A stretch of DNA of 52,174 bases. Source: an uncultured Lachnospiraceae bacterium. GTDB taxonomy: Bacteria; Bacillota; Clostridia; Lachnospirales; Lachnospiraceae. Every line of letters starts with the position of its first letter. Position 1 is the first letter of the stretch. The DNA lies in the NCBI GenBank assembly GCA_944381515.1, contig CALWLM010000067.1, positions 1 through 52,174 on the forward strand. The letters run 5' to 3'. Below the pieces are notes generated by a model. That model searched no databases, was not told the origin of the DNA, and was given only the letters and a program-made list of their open reading frames with translations. Shown in pieces: positions 26,504 to 35,118 of the stretch. Both the position numbers and the translations under genes were made by a program.

Positions 26504-27241
26504 TTGGGAAAGATAGTTCAGCTTGTTCCTTCGGCGCCCCGCAAAGGGAATGTCCCGGAAACAGAAAACGGGGCCCTGCATTCCTGGTTTTCGAACGGCC
26601 TCTATCGGATTGTGCAGATGGACGGAAGCCGGATTACAGTCTGCGGAGCAGGGGAAGACGAGAAAAGGCGGCAGGGACAGCTTTCCATTACGGATATGAC
26701 GGAATTTACTGTCTGCAATCTGGAACCGGAGGTGATCATGCCGGTGGCCTGTACCTTCTCTGAATTTTGCGAGCACTGGAGTCCGCAGCGGGAATATGAG
26801 CTGCGCTGCTTTATGGAAGAGGACGGGACGCTGCAGCTGTACAGCATTTGCGAGCGCAGCGATGCGGATCAGACCTTTCAGAGGCTGGAGCCGGGGCGGT
26901 TGGGCTGTCTTTACTACAATGTGTCCTGCACTTCGGTCAGAGAATGTCTGCGTCTGGTGCCGGTGGAGCTTATGACGGCGGAGGAATATGCGGGATATCA
27001 GCCGGAGGAAGGAATCACGGTCCGTCAGAGGGCCGGCGGCGCAGTCCTGCTTCGCCATACCAAGCTGGAGAGGCTGGTTTCTCTGCAGCCCGATACCAGA
27101 TATTATGTGATGACTGCCGAAGGAGGTCTGCAGCTGACCCGGGAAAGTCTGGATGGATATTTTGACGATGATACGGTATTTCGCGTGATTGCAAAGGAAA
27201 ATCGCGCGGTCTGTGTAATTTGTTATCAGGTGGCGGAGTAA
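26504..27241 (+). CDS. Conserved-looking protein of unknown function, TTG start
   Basis: A 245-residue protein with no signal or membrane segment and no motif I recognise. It has two similar-looking halves rich in strands: GLYRIVQMDGSRITVCG...SITDMTEFTVC and ERLVSLQPDTRYYVMTAEGGLQLTRESLDGYFDDDTVFRVI. Several Cys residues (for example C69, C86, C99) are scattered rather than clustered. The start is TTG at 26504 because AGAGGAGGAAAG lies just upstream and no ATG follows in a good context. It is the last gene before a bidirectional terminator and is probably in the glyQS transcript. Confidence 0.65.
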   Translation: MGKIVQLVPSAPRKGNVPETENGALHSWFSNGLYRIVQMDGSRITVCGAGEDEKRRQGQLSITDMTEFTVCNLEPEVIMPVACTFSEFCEHWSPQREYELRCFMEEDGTLQLYSICERSDADQTFQRLEPGRLGCLYYNVSCTSVRECLRLVPVELMTAEEYAGYQPEEGITVRQRAGGAVLLRHTKLERLVSLQPDTRYYVMTAEGGLQLTRESLDGYFDDDTVFRVIAKENRAVCVICYQVAE

Positions 27242-27261
27242 GGCTCACTTCTGCCATAGAA

Positions 27262-27308
27262 AAAGGGTGCTTCTTTTGCGGCCGGCAGACCGCAAAGAAG
27301 CACCCTTT
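27262..27308. terminator. Bidirectional terminator
   Basis: AAAGGGTGCTTCTTTTGCGG (from 27262) pairs with CCGCAAAGAAGCACCCTTT (to 27308), a 19-bp stem with one bulged T. T-rich sequence follows on both strands (TTTGTTTT on plus; CCCTTTTTC on minus). It serves the convergent genes ending at 27241 and 27334. Confidence 0.9.
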
Positions 27309-27333
27309 GTTTTACAACCCTTCGTTTATTGAA

Positions 27334-27804
27334 TTAAAGAATGACTTCCATACCGATTTTCTGCGGCTTCAGACCGCAGGCCTGATAAAATTTCAGGGCG
27401 CTTTCATTGCAGCTCCAGACATTGAGAGTAACATTGTAACAGCCTTGTGAACGGGCAAAGTCAAGAACGGCGTTGTACAGAGATTTTCCGATGTGCATTC
27501 CTCGCTTATTCTCATCTACACAGAGATCGTCAATGTAAAGAGTTTTAATATCGGTCAGAATATTGTTGTTTATATGCTGTTCAAAAATACAAAAGGCATA
27601 TCCCTGAAGACAATCATTCTCATCCACAGCGGCAAAAATCGGGCGGCTGGAATCCCTAAGAATGCTGCAAAGCTGTTCGTCCGTATACTTGCTCTGCCCG
27701 TACTTAAAGAGATCCGGGCGGCCCTGGTAATGTACCAGAGCGACTTGGGCCAGCAGTTCATGGATTCTGGGAATGTCTTTTTCGGATGCCATACGTACTT
27801 TCAT
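27334..27804 (-). CDS. GNAT-family N-acetyltransferase
   Basis: A 156-residue cytosolic acetyl-CoA-dependent acetyltransferase. MKVRMASEKDIPRIHELLAQV is the N-terminal strand-helix; IDDLCVDENKRGMHIGKSLYNAVLDFA is motif A, with RGMHIG as the acetyl-CoA pyrophosphate loop; ESALKFYQACGLKPQKIGM is motif B. Start at 27804 is supported by AAGGAG eight bases upstream; an in-frame ATG at 27891 would add 29 residues unlike the family. The closest type (small-molecule, protein N-terminal or ribosomal acetylation) cannot be told. Confidence 0.85.
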   Translation of the reverse strand: MKVRMASEKDIPRIHELLAQVALVHYQGRPDLFKYGQSKYTDEQLCSILRDSSRPIFAAVDENDCLQGYAFCIFEQHINNNILTDIKTLYIDDLCVDENKRGMHIGKSLYNAVLDFARSQGCYNVTLNVWSCNESALKFYQACGLKPQKIGMEVIL

Positions 27805-27900
27805 GATGATATCTCCTTGTCCATAAGATTTCTGTGAAAAATGTCTTTGAATAAACAACTGTTGTCTGCGCGGACCAGACCGTATTCGCAATGAGGAAGG

Positions 27901-28761
27901 TCAGCGTCCGTTTTCCTGGAACAGCTGGCTCAGATCCGTCAAAATGTCACTGGGCAGCATCGCCTGCATAGAAAGGCGGGCGGCGCATCGATCTGCGGAG
28001 GCTCCGTGCAGCCAGACGCCGCAGAGCGCGGCTCTAAGGGGAGAGAGCCCCTGGGCTGCAAGGCCGGATATAATCCCGGTCAGAATATCTCCGCTGCCGC
28101 CGCGGGCCAGACCGGCATTGCCGGTATGGTTTTCATACAATTCTCCCTCCGGAGTGGCGATAAGCGTATGATGAAGCTTGAGGACAACGACAGCGCCGCT
28201 GAGAGCAGCCAGCTGGAGCGCAGATTTTTGCGGTGCGTCTGTAATGTCGCGGACAGAGGAGCCGGCTAAACGGGCGGCTTCACCCGGATGGGGCGTGAGA
28301 ATCAGCTGTCCGGCGCAGCTGTTTCGCAGCTCTGCTAAATGCCCGGCCATACATGTCAGGGCTCCGGCATCCAGAACAATGGTTCCGGCGGACAGGGAGA
28401 GGACGCGGTGAATTTCCTCAGCTGTCTGATCATCGGCTTTTTTGCCGCAGCCAACGGCGCAGACAGTGGAGCGGCGGATGGCGTCGTTTAGGGCTGCGTC
28501 ATCGGGCAGCGGAAGAAAGGTAGCCTCCAGGATTCGTGAGGCTATGCTGGAAATGACTGCTTCCGGCGCGGCTACGGTGACCAGTCCGGCTCCGCTGCGC
28601 AGAGCTCCCAAGGCGCACAGAGCGGCAGCTCCGCGGTAGGCTTCACATCCGCACAGAGCCAATACGCTGCCGTAAGTTCCTTTGTGGGAAAAGGGATCGC
28701 GGATGGGAATATTATTCCATACAATATCCGGGGTGATTTTCTCGGGCACATAATATGACAT
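27901..28761 (-). CDS. nnrD: ADP-dependent NAD(P)H-hydrate dehydratase
   Basis: A 286-residue ribokinase-fold enzyme that restores damaged hydrated NADH/NADPH by ADP-driven dehydration. HKGTYGSVLALCG, YRGAAALCALGALRSGAGLVTVA, ILTPHPGEAARLAG and NAGLARGGSGDILTGIISGLAAQG are the family signatures, the last holding the nucleotide site and catalytic Asp. Only the dehydratase half is present; the epimerase (NnrE) half, often fused in this group, is missing. The start at 28761 has GGAGAT upstream. The ATG of the acetyltransferase lies 97 bases downstream of its stop. Confidence 0.9.
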   Translation of the reverse strand: MSYYVPEKITPDIVWNNIPIRDPFSHKGTYGSVLALCGCEAYRGAAALCALGALRSGAGLVTVAAPEAVISSIASRILEATFLPLPDDAALNDAIRRSTVCAVGCGKKADDQTAEEIHRVLSLSAGTIVLDAGALTCMAGHLAELRNSCAGQLILTPHPGEAARLAGSSVRDITDAPQKSALQLAALSGAVVVLKLHHTLIATPEGELYENHTGNAGLARGGSGDILTGIISGLAAQGLSPLRAALCGVWLHGASADRCAARLSMQAMLPSDILTDLSQLFQENGR

Positions 28762-28930
28762 GGTGGATCTCCGTTCTTAAAAATTGTCTGTGCATTTTTG
28801 TGCGGCGTCTGTTAATAGGCCGCGCAATGAAAATTCCTTTATAAATATTACCATACACATTTTATCATGTTTTTGGGGAAAATACTATTTGGACTTCTGG
28901 CAAATTTCTTGCTTCTGCCCCAGTTTCAAT

Positions 28931-28959
28931 TTGCCACGCCATCCTGGATTTGGTATAAT
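28931..28959 (+). promoter_or_regulatory. Strong promoter for the alcohol dehydrogenase operon
   Basis: TTGCCA (28931-28936), 17-base spacer, exact consensus TATAAT (28954-28959). Transcription starting near 28966 would leave a leader of about 110 bases. The rest of the 28762-29076 gap holds the upstream side of nnrD, without a clear minus-strand promoter. Confidence 0.8.
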
Positions 28960-28995
28960 GTTCACGAAAGGCGCAGAGAATGTTTTTGCATAGGA

Positions 28996-29023
28996 AGGTT
29001 TAACCTATATCGGAATGGATATA
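28996..29023 (+). promoter_or_regulatory. Inverted repeats in the bdhA leader
   Basis: AGGTT-T-AACCT (28996-29006) and TATATC-N6-GATATA (29006-29023) lie side by side 30-57 bases downstream of the predicted transcription start. They could be a repressor site such as a redox sensor's or a weak RNA fold. No known riboswitch pattern is recognised. Confidence 0.35.
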
Positions 29024-29076
29024 TTTTCAGATAGAAGAAGCAAAAGATACAATCACAGACGTCAGGAGGACAATCG

Positions 29077-30258
29077 ATGAACAGCTTTACCTATCAGATT
29101 CCCACGGAAATCGTATTTGGGAAGGATTCGGAGGCGCTGACGGCGTCTCTGGTGCGCAAGTATGGCGGCGGCCGTGTGCTTATTGTTTACGGAGGAGGAA
29201 GCGCGGTGCGCAGCGGTCTGCTGGAGCGCATCTGCGGTCAGTTTGATGAGGCGGGGCTCGCTTATGAGACGCTGGGCGGCGTGCATCCCAATCCTCACCT
29301 GGAATTTGCCAGAGAGGGAATAAAAAAGGCAATCCAATGGGGCGCAGATTTCTTTCTGGCGATCGGCGGCGGCAGCGTGATCGATACGGCCAAGGCCATT
29401 GCCATTGGAACGGCCAATCCGGACACGGATATTTGGAAGTTCTGGACCAAGGAGGAGACGGTGACGAGAAGCCTGCCGGTAGGAGTGATCCTGACCATAT
29501 CGGCGGCCGGCAGTGAGACCAGCGATTCCTCAGTACTGACCAATATGGAGACGGGAGTCAAGAGAGGTCTCAGCACGCCCTTCAACCGACCGGCCTTTGC
29601 TGTGATGAATCCGGAGCTTACTTATACACTGCCCACCTATCAGGTGGCCTGCGGCATTGTGGACATTATGATGCATACGATGGACCGGTATTTCAATCCG
29701 GTCACAGACAATCAGCTGACCGACGAGATAGCGGAGGCACTGCTTCGAACAGCCATTCACAACGGTTCAATTGCGGTAAAAAACAGTCACGACTACAGCG
29801 CCATGAGCGAGCTGATGTGGTGCGGCAGCCTTTCCCACAATGGCCTCACCGGTCTGGGGGGACGCAAGGACTTTGCCCCGCACCAGCTGGGCCATGAGCT
29901 CAGCGCCCGCTTTGATGTGGCCCATGGAGCCAGTCTGTCTGCGGTCTGGGGAGCCTGGGCTCGCTATGTTTACAAGACGGACGTGGCTCGCTTTGCCCGT
30001 TTTGCCGCTTCGGTGTGGGGAATCCGGGGAGCCAGCGAGGAGGCGGCGGCCATCGCCGGTATCCATGCAACGGAAGAATATTTTATTTCTCTTGGAATGC
30101 CTACGAACTTTACCAGTCTGGGAATTGGCGTGCAGCCTGACGAGGCGCTTCGCGATTTGGCTCTGCGTTGCACCTATTATCACACCCGCAAGGTAGGAAC
30201 CTTCCAGGTTCTGGATGAACCGGATCTGTATGAGATCTATAAGGCGGCCAACGTGTGA
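29077..30258 (+). CDS. Iron-containing alcohol dehydrogenase (BdhA/YqhD type)
   Basis: A 393-residue cytosolic group III alcohol dehydrogenase that reduces aldehydes such as butanal to alcohols with NAD(P)H. GGGSVIDTAKAIA (97-109) is the nucleotide-binding loop. Metal ligands match YqhD with a two-residue offset: D196 and H200 (VDIMMHTMDRY), H269 (APHQLGHEL) and H283 (FDVAHGASL). Length and the whole C-terminal signature fit the BdhA branch. AGGAGGA precedes the start. Its stop overlaps the start of a helicase gene, so both are in one operon. Fermentative alcohol formation is the likely role; substrate range is inferred. Confidence 0.9.
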   Translation: MNSFTYQIPTEIVFGKDSEALTASLVRKYGGGRVLIVYGGGSAVRSGLLERICGQFDEAGLAYETLGGVHPNPHLEFAREGIKKAIQWGADFFLAIGGGSVIDTAKAIAIGTANPDTDIWKFWTKEETVTRSLPVGVILTISAAGSETSDSSVLTNMETGVKRGLSTPFNRPAFAVMNPELTYTLPTYQVACGIVDIMMHTMDRYFNPVTDNQLTDEIAEALLRTAIHNGSIAVKNSHDYSAMSELMWCGSLSHNGLTGLGGRKDFAPHQLGHELSARFDVAHGASLSAVWGAWARYVYKTDVARFARFAASVWGIRGASEEAAAIAGIHATEEYFISLGMPTNFTSLGIGVQPDEALRDLALRCTYYHTRKVGTFQVLDEPDLYEIYKAANV

Positions 30259-32336
30259 TGGCTATGACGAAGGAAGAATTATCAAAGCTGTATCAGGATA
30301 TTTTGCTGGAACTGCCGGCAAGGAGCAGCCGGGACAGTCTGAAAAGCTTACAGCAAAAGATCAAGATGGTGCTGCGCCACGGCAGCCAGAAGAAGATCAA
30401 GGATGAGACGCTGGTATCGGAACTGATTCATCTGGTGCCTATTCTCACGGATTTGAAGGAGAGGCATAAATTTGAAGCCCAGGTGGTGCTTTCTCTGCCC
30501 CAGGTGCTTTCGGTATGCGACAGGCTGGCGGCCATCCGTCTCAGGGATTATGAGAAAATTGAGGAGGCCAAGCCGGAGCTTGACGAGCTTTTTGCCTATT
30601 TCTATCATGGACGCAAGGAAATATTGGTACTGCCTCCGGCCAAGGCTTTTCGGACCAGATACATAGAGATGCAGATTCTGGCGAAGGTCAAAGAGACCGT
30701 GCCGGAAAAACCTGCTCAGGAGTATCCTTTGGCCCGGGCCATGAAGAGGCATTTTATTCTCCACGTAGGCGCTACCAACACAGGCAAGACCTATGACGCC
30801 CTGGAAGATTTAAAGATGGCCGGCAGCGGCGTCTATCTGGCTCCTCTGCGGCTCTTAGCCATGGAGGTACAGGAAAGGATGCTGGAGGACGGGATATTCT
30901 GCTCTCTGCTTACCGGTGAGGAGGAGGATATTCGGGAGTCGGCTACTCTTTTGGCGGCTACGGTGGAAAAGCTGGACGTCCATCATGAGTACGAAACGGC
31001 AGTCATAGACGAGTGCCAGATGATTGCCGATCCTCAGAGGGGAGCTTCCTGGACCAGGGCGATTTTAGGCATACGGGCTGAGCGGATTCATCTGTGCATG
31101 GCTCCGGAGGCGGAACATATTATCCGGGCTCTGATTGCGGACTGCGGCGACAGCTGTGAGATCGTTCGTCATCGCCGGAAAACGCCTCTGACTTATGAGG
31201 ACAGGCCATATCGTTTTCCGAAGGATATTACCGATGGAGATGCGCTGGTGGTATTTTCCCGCAAGACGGCCCTGTCATTGGCGGCAGAGCTGCGCCGGGC
31301 CGGGATTCAGGCCGGCGTGATTTATGGGGCGCTTCCCTATGCGGCCAGAAAACGGCAGGTGCGGCGCTTCCTGGACCGGGAGACCAGAGTGCTGGTTTCC
31401 ACCGATGCCATCGGCATGGGGATGAATCTTCCGATCCGCCGCATTGTCTTTATGGATATCGTCAAGTACGACGGCAAAGAAAGGCGGCTTTTGACCACGG
31501 CGGAGACGAAGCAGATTGCCGGTCGGGCTGGGCGGCTGGGCATGTATGACGAGGGTTTTGTGACCTGTATTGAAAGAAGCGACGTGATTCGGGATAATCT
31601 GACGGCAGAGACCGAGGAGATTACGCAGGCACGGCTGAATTTTTCGGAAGCGCTGCTGGCATCGGACTATGCGCTGGAAGATCTGATCCGTATGTGGTCC
31701 TTTGCCCAGGTGCCGGAGAAATATAATAAGATGGATACGGAGGAGCCGCTGGCTCTTTTGAAGTGTCTTCGCAAGGCGGGAGTGACGGTCACGGGTCAGG
31801 AGGCCAATAAAATCCTGTACCAGATGATCACAGTAGGGTTTGACATCGAGGTTAAGGAGTTGTTGGAGCAGTGGCTGGAATCCTGCATAATGTATCTGGA
31901 GGGGACAGACCGTCTGCCTTTTCCAGACTGTCAGGTGACAGAGCTTGCAGAGATGGAGCTGGCCTGCCGAAAGCTGGATTTGTATTACCAGATGTGCCAT
32001 CGCTTCGGACTTCCCTGCGAGGAGGAACGAGTGGCCCGGGAGAAGGACCGTCTGGCGGTGGATATCGATGAGGCCATAGCCCAGAATATACAGAATTATC
32101 ATAAGCGGTGCCGGATTTGCGGCAGGCCCCTGGCCTGGAATACGCCCTTTGGCGTCTGTTCCAGCTGCTTTGAAAATGAGAGAAGCCGCCGCGGCGGCCG
32201 TTGGGAAGAAAGGAAAGATAAAAGTCTTCCACAGGTAAGACTTTCGGATGGGCATACAGGGAGAAAGAATGGACGGAAGAGTAAAAACCGATCGGGAAGC
32301 GGAGGAGAAAAAAAGACAAAAGCAAAGAAGGGGTAA
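30258..32336 (+). CDS. SUV3-like DExH RNA helicase with zinc ribbon
   Basis: A 692-residue superfamily 2 helicase. GATNTGKT (Walker A, K177) and VIDECQMIADPQRGASWTRAILG (motif II) match mitochondrial SUV3; RVLVSTDAIGMGMNLPIRRIVFMDIVKYDG and TKQIAGRAGRLG are motifs V and VI. After the core comes a helical SUV3_C-like part, then a zinc ribbon C618-x2-C621-x12-C634-x2-C637, and a basic tail (KNGRKSKNRSGSGGEKKTKAKKG) likely to bind RNA. The N-terminal 140 residues are a helical domain of unknown role. The ATG overlaps the alcohol dehydrogenase stop (TGATG). By analogy it would unwind RNA for degradation; no exonuclease gene is adjacent. Confidence 0.8.
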   Translation: MAMTKEELSKLYQDILLELPARSSRDSLKSLQQKIKMVLRHGSQKKIKDETLVSELIHLVPILTDLKERHKFEAQVVLSLPQVLSVCDRLAAIRLRDYEKIEEAKPELDELFAYFYHGRKEILVLPPAKAFRTRYIEMQILAKVKETVPEKPAQEYPLARAMKRHFILHVGATNTGKTYDALEDLKMAGSGVYLAPLRLLAMEVQERMLEDGIFCSLLTGEEEDIRESATLLAATVEKLDVHHEYETAVIDECQMIADPQRGASWTRAILGIRAERIHLCMAPEAEHIIRALIADCGDSCEIVRHRRKTPLTYEDRPYRFPKDITDGDALVVFSRKTALSLAAELRRAGIQAGVIYGALPYAARKRQVRRFLDRETRVLVSTDAIGMGMNLPIRRIVFMDIVKYDGKERRLLTTAETKQIAGRAGRLGMYDEGFVTCIERSDVIRDNLTAETEEITQARLNFSEALLASDYALEDLIRMWSFAQVPEKYNKMDTEEPLALLKCLRKAGVTVTGQEANKILYQMITVGFDIEVKELLEQWLESCIMYLEGTDRLPFPDCQVTELAEMELACRKLDLYYQMCHRFGLPCEEERVAREKDRLAVDIDEAIAQNIQNYHKRCRICGRPLAWNTPFGVCSSCFENERSRRGGRWEERKDKSLPQVRLSDGHTGRKNGRKSKNRSGSGGEKKTKAKKG

Positions 32337-32406
32337 GCCCCTGGCAACCGGTCAGGAGGTGCATGTGGACGGCTATACTGAGGTGAGCGATGTGATTCCG
32401 GAATAA
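32269..32406 (+). CDS. Possible small out-of-frame protein overlapping the helicase end
   Basis: A 45-codon frame begins at ATG 32269, preceded by GGGAGAAAG, and runs in another frame through the last 68 bases of the helicase gene and 70 bases beyond. It starts MDGRVKTDREAEEKKRQ, strongly charged, and ends EVHVDGYTEVSDVIPE. It stops eight bases before a terminator-like hairpin, consistent with a last gene of the transcript. No homology is recognised, and the charged N-terminal half is partly forced by the helicase lysine-rich tail. Confidence 0.3.
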   Translation: MDGRVKTDREAEEKKRQKQRRGKPLATGQEVHVDGYTEVSDVIPE

Positions 32407-32414
32407 GACGATTT

Positions 32415-32470
32415 CCCGCAGATACAAAAAGGACCTTTGGATGGCCGGACTGTGTCTGCGGGTATTTCTT
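32415..32470 (+). terminator. Probable terminator after the helicase operon
   Basis: CCCGCAGATAC (32415-32425) pairs with GTGTCTGCGGG (32452-32462), 11 bp with one G-U. TATTTCTTTG follows. The loop contains AAAGGACCTTT, which can fold back on itself. Confidence 0.55.
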
Positions 32471-32541
32471 TGATTGCTGCTTTTGGCGGCTTGCCGGGGA
32501 AGCGATTTGCTGCTGGGTTTATTACGATTTGCTTTCGCACG

Positions 32542-32570
32542 TTGACAAGGCAGAGAAAAAATTTTATAGT
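32542..32570 (+). promoter_or_regulatory. Promoter for the amidohydrolase/repair operon
   Basis: Consensus -35 TTGACA (32542-32547), 17-base spacer, TATAGT (32565-32570), 36 bases before the amidohydrolase start. Confidence 0.85.
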
Positions 32571-32606
32571 ATAAGGAAGATAATGTGACGACAGGAGGAA
32601 ACCGAC

Positions 32607-33755
32607 ATGATTTGTATTAAGAACGGAACCATACATACGGCGGTAAGCCCGGAGACCTTTATCGGAGATATTCTGGTGGAGGAGGGAAAGATTGTACGCA
32701 TTGGGACGAATCTGGAGATCCCGGAGGATGCCAGAGTGCTGGATGCGACAGGCCTGCAGGTATATCCCGGCTTTGTGGAGGCCCATTGCCATATCGGTCT
32801 GGACGGCTACGGAATTGGGTTCGAGGGAATGGACTATAACGAATGCAATGATCCTGTCACGCCGCAGTTAAGAGGAATCGACGGTGTAAAGGCTATGGAC
32901 CCGGCCTTTGGCATGGCGGCCGCCGCCGGCGTTACCTGCGTGGCTACCGGCCCCGGCAGTGCCAATGTGCTGGGAGGCACCTTTACCGCACTTAAGACAG
33001 TGGGCTGCCGTGTGGAGAATATGATTGTAAAAGAGGCCATCGCCATGAAATGCGCCTTTGGAGAAAATCCCAAGAGAGTTTACAGGGAAAAAGGCAATTC
33101 TACCCGGATGACCACGGCCGCCAAACTTCGTGAGATGCTCTTTAAAGCGAAGGAATACGGTGAGAAAAAGGCCGCCGCGGGGGACGACGTTTCTAAGAGA
33201 CCTCCTTTTGATATGAAGCTGGAGGCTTTGCTGCCGGTGCTGGCCGGCGAGCTGCCTTTAAAGGCTCACGCCCATGCCAGCGATGACATTTTTACGGCTC
33301 TGCGTATTGCAAAAGAGTTTGGCGTAAAGATTACTCTGGAGCATGTGACCGAGGGACATCTGGTGGTGGACGAGCTGGCAAGGGAGCATGTGCCTATGGC
33401 CGTGGGTCCTACGCTGACCAATGCTTCCAAATATGAGCTGCGCAATAAGAGCTGGGTGACGCCGGGGGTGCTGGCGGCAGCAGGCTGTCAGGTATCCATT
33501 ATCACCGACGCCCCTGTTATTCCGGAGCATTATCTTCCGCTGTGCGCCGGCATGGCGGTGAAGGCGGGAATGGACCCCTTCCAGGCTTTGCAGGCAATCA
33601 CCATCAATCCGGCGAAGCACATCGGTCTCGAAGACCGGGTCGGCTCCCTGGAGGAGGGAAAGGACGCGGACATTGTGGTGACGGACGGCTGTCCCTTTGA
33701 AGTAGCCACCGAGGTGCGCTATGTGCTGATCGACGGCAATGTGGTGAAAGAATGA
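32607..33755 (+). CDS. Amidohydrolase (imidazolonepropionase-like)
   Basis: A 382-residue metal-dependent hydrolase. The N-terminal beta-sandwich (MICIKNGTIHTAVSPETFIGDILVEEGKIVRIG) and C-terminal return (GSLEEGKDADIVVTDGCPFEVATEVRYVLIDGNVV) frame a TIM barrel. H60 and H62 (EAHCHIG) are the first metal ligands; HAHASDD and EHVTEGH supply later His ligands; IITDAPVIPEH gives the catalytic Asp. The family acts on cyclic amides, ureas or dipeptides; the exact substrate is not evident. AGGAGG precedes the start. The stop overlaps ogt by ATGA. Confidence 0.8.
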   Translation: MICIKNGTIHTAVSPETFIGDILVEEGKIVRIGTNLEIPEDARVLDATGLQVYPGFVEAHCHIGLDGYGIGFEGMDYNECNDPVTPQLRGIDGVKAMDPAFGMAAAAGVTCVATGPGSANVLGGTFTALKTVGCRVENMIVKEAIAMKCAFGENPKRVYREKGNSTRMTTAAKLREMLFKAKEYGEKKAAAGDDVSKRPPFDMKLEALLPVLAGELPLKAHAHASDDIFTALRIAKEFGVKITLEHVTEGHLVVDELAREHVPMAVGPTLTNASKYELRNKSWVTPGVLAAAGCQVSIITDAPVIPEHYLPLCAGMAVKAGMDPFQALQAITINPAKHIGLEDRVGSLEEGKDADIVVTDGCPFEVATEVRYVLIDGNVVKE

Positions 33756-34285
33756 CGGGAGAGATTTTTTGTTTTGAATATGATTCCCCGGTGGGACGGC
33801 TGCGGCTGACGCAAAAGGGCGGCAGCCTTGCCGCCCTGTCTTTAGCGGGAAAGGAAAATCCCAATGCCTTTTTGTATAAGGGCGAGCTTACCTATGAGGA
33901 AGAGGGTAAGCGTCTGGCCGCTATGGGGGCCAAAATCCGGGAAACGGAGCTGATTGCCAGGACCCATAAAGAGCTGCGGGAGTATTTTGCCGGGGAGCGC
34001 CGGACCTTTACCATTCCGCTGGCTCCGGAGGGAACTGCTTTTCAGAAGCAGGTGTGGCAGGCTCTCCTTGCAATACCTTATGGTGAGACCCGCAGTTATG
34101 GCCAGATAGCGGCCATGATCGGCAGACCCAGGGCAGCCAGGGCTGTGGGAATGGGCAATCACAAGAATCCCATTTCCATTCTGATTCCCTGTCATCGTGT
34201 CGTTGGGGCCGACGGCAGTCTCACCGGATATGGGGGCGGACTGGACATCAAGGAATATCTGCTGCGATTGGAGGGCATCCTATGA
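33752..34285 (+). CDS. ogt: Methylated-DNA-[protein]-cysteine S-methyltransferase
   Basis: A 177-residue suicide repair protein that moves methyl groups from O6-methylguanine to its own Cys. ILIPCHRVV holds the acceptor C147; FQKQVWQALLAIPYGETRSYGQIAAMIG is the DNA-binding helix-turn-helix; GNHKNP supplies the Asn hinge and YGGGLDIKEYLLRLE closes the fold. The N-terminal domain is complete, giving Ogt-type length. It overlaps the genes on both sides by ATGA, so it is translated together with the amidohydrolase and endonuclease IV. Confidence 0.93.
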   Translation: MTGEIFCFEYDSPVGRLRLTQKGGSLAALSLAGKENPNAFLYKGELTYEEEGKRLAAMGAKIRETELIARTHKELREYFAGERRTFTIPLAPEGTAFQKQVWQALLAIPYGETRSYGQIAAMIGRPRAARAVGMGNHKNPISILIPCHRVVGADGSLTGYGGGLDIKEYLLRLEGIL

Positions 34286-35118
34286 CTGTGATCGGGGCTC
34301 ATCTGTCGTCGGCCAAGGGATATCTGCATATGGGAAAGACGGCGGTGTCCATCGGCGCCAATACCTTTCAGTTTTTTACCCGCAATCCCAGAGGGGGAAA
34401 GGCTAAGGAACTGAATATGGAGGATATCCGCTCTTATCAGGAATATGCCGCCGCTCACGGCATACCCGTTGTGCTGGCCCATGCTCCCTATACGCTGAAC
34501 GCGGCGGCCGCAGAGGGACGCACCAGGGAATTTGCCTGGGAAACCATGGCCGACGATATGCGCCGGATGGAGGCTCTGCCGGGCCAGCTCTATAATTTTC
34601 ATCCCGGCTCCCACGTGGGGCAGGGAGTGGAGGCGGCCATCGGTCTGATTGCGGACTGTATTGATCAGGCGGTGATTCCGGGGCAGACTACCACGATTTT
34701 GCTGGAAACCATGGCAGGCAAGGGAAGCGAAGTGGGCAGCCGTTTTGAGGAGCTTCGTGCCATATTGGACCGGGTGAAGTATCCGGAATATATGGGCGTC
34801 TGTCTGGATACCTGCCATGTTTACGACGCCGGATACGATATCCGGGATCATCTGGATGAGGTGCTGGAGGAGTTCGACCGAATCGTTGGTTTGGACCGGC
34901 TGCGGGCGATTCATCTCAATGACAGTCAGAATCCTATGGGGAGCCATAAGGACCGCCATGCGCGGATTGGCGAGGGCACCATTGGTTTGGATGCACTGGT
35001 ACGCGTGCTAAACCATCCCAGCCTTTGCCGTCTCCCCTTCTATCTGGAGACGCCCTGTGACGATGCGGGGCACGGGGAGGAGATAAGACGGCTGAAGGAG
35101 GCATTGCATGGTATTTAG
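34282..35118 (+). CDS. nfo: Deoxyribonuclease IV (endonuclease IV, AP endonuclease)
   Basis: A 278-residue base-excision repair enzyme that cuts the phosphodiester 5' to abasic sites using three zinc ions. IGAHLSSAKGY, FQFFTRNPRG, YNFHPGSHVGQG, ILLETMAGKGSEVG, VCLDTCHVYDAGYD, HLNDSQNPMGSHKDRHARIGEG and PFYLETPC are the Nfo signatures with the His/Glu/Asp zinc ligands in order. Length is standard. Start overlaps the ogt stop; the next gene begins 11 bases inside its 3' end. Confidence 0.95.
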   Translation: MTVIGAHLSSAKGYLHMGKTAVSIGANTFQFFTRNPRGGKAKELNMEDIRSYQEYAAAHGIPVVLAHAPYTLNAAAAEGRTREFAWETMADDMRRMEALPGQLYNFHPGSHVGQGVEAAIGLIADCIDQAVIPGQTTTILLETMAGKGSEVGSRFEELRAILDRVKYPEYMGVCLDTCHVYDAGYDIRDHLDEVLEEFDRIVGLDRLRAIHLNDSQNPMGSHKDRHARIGEGTIGLDALVRVLNHPSLCRLPFYLETPCDDAGHGEEIRRLKEALHGI

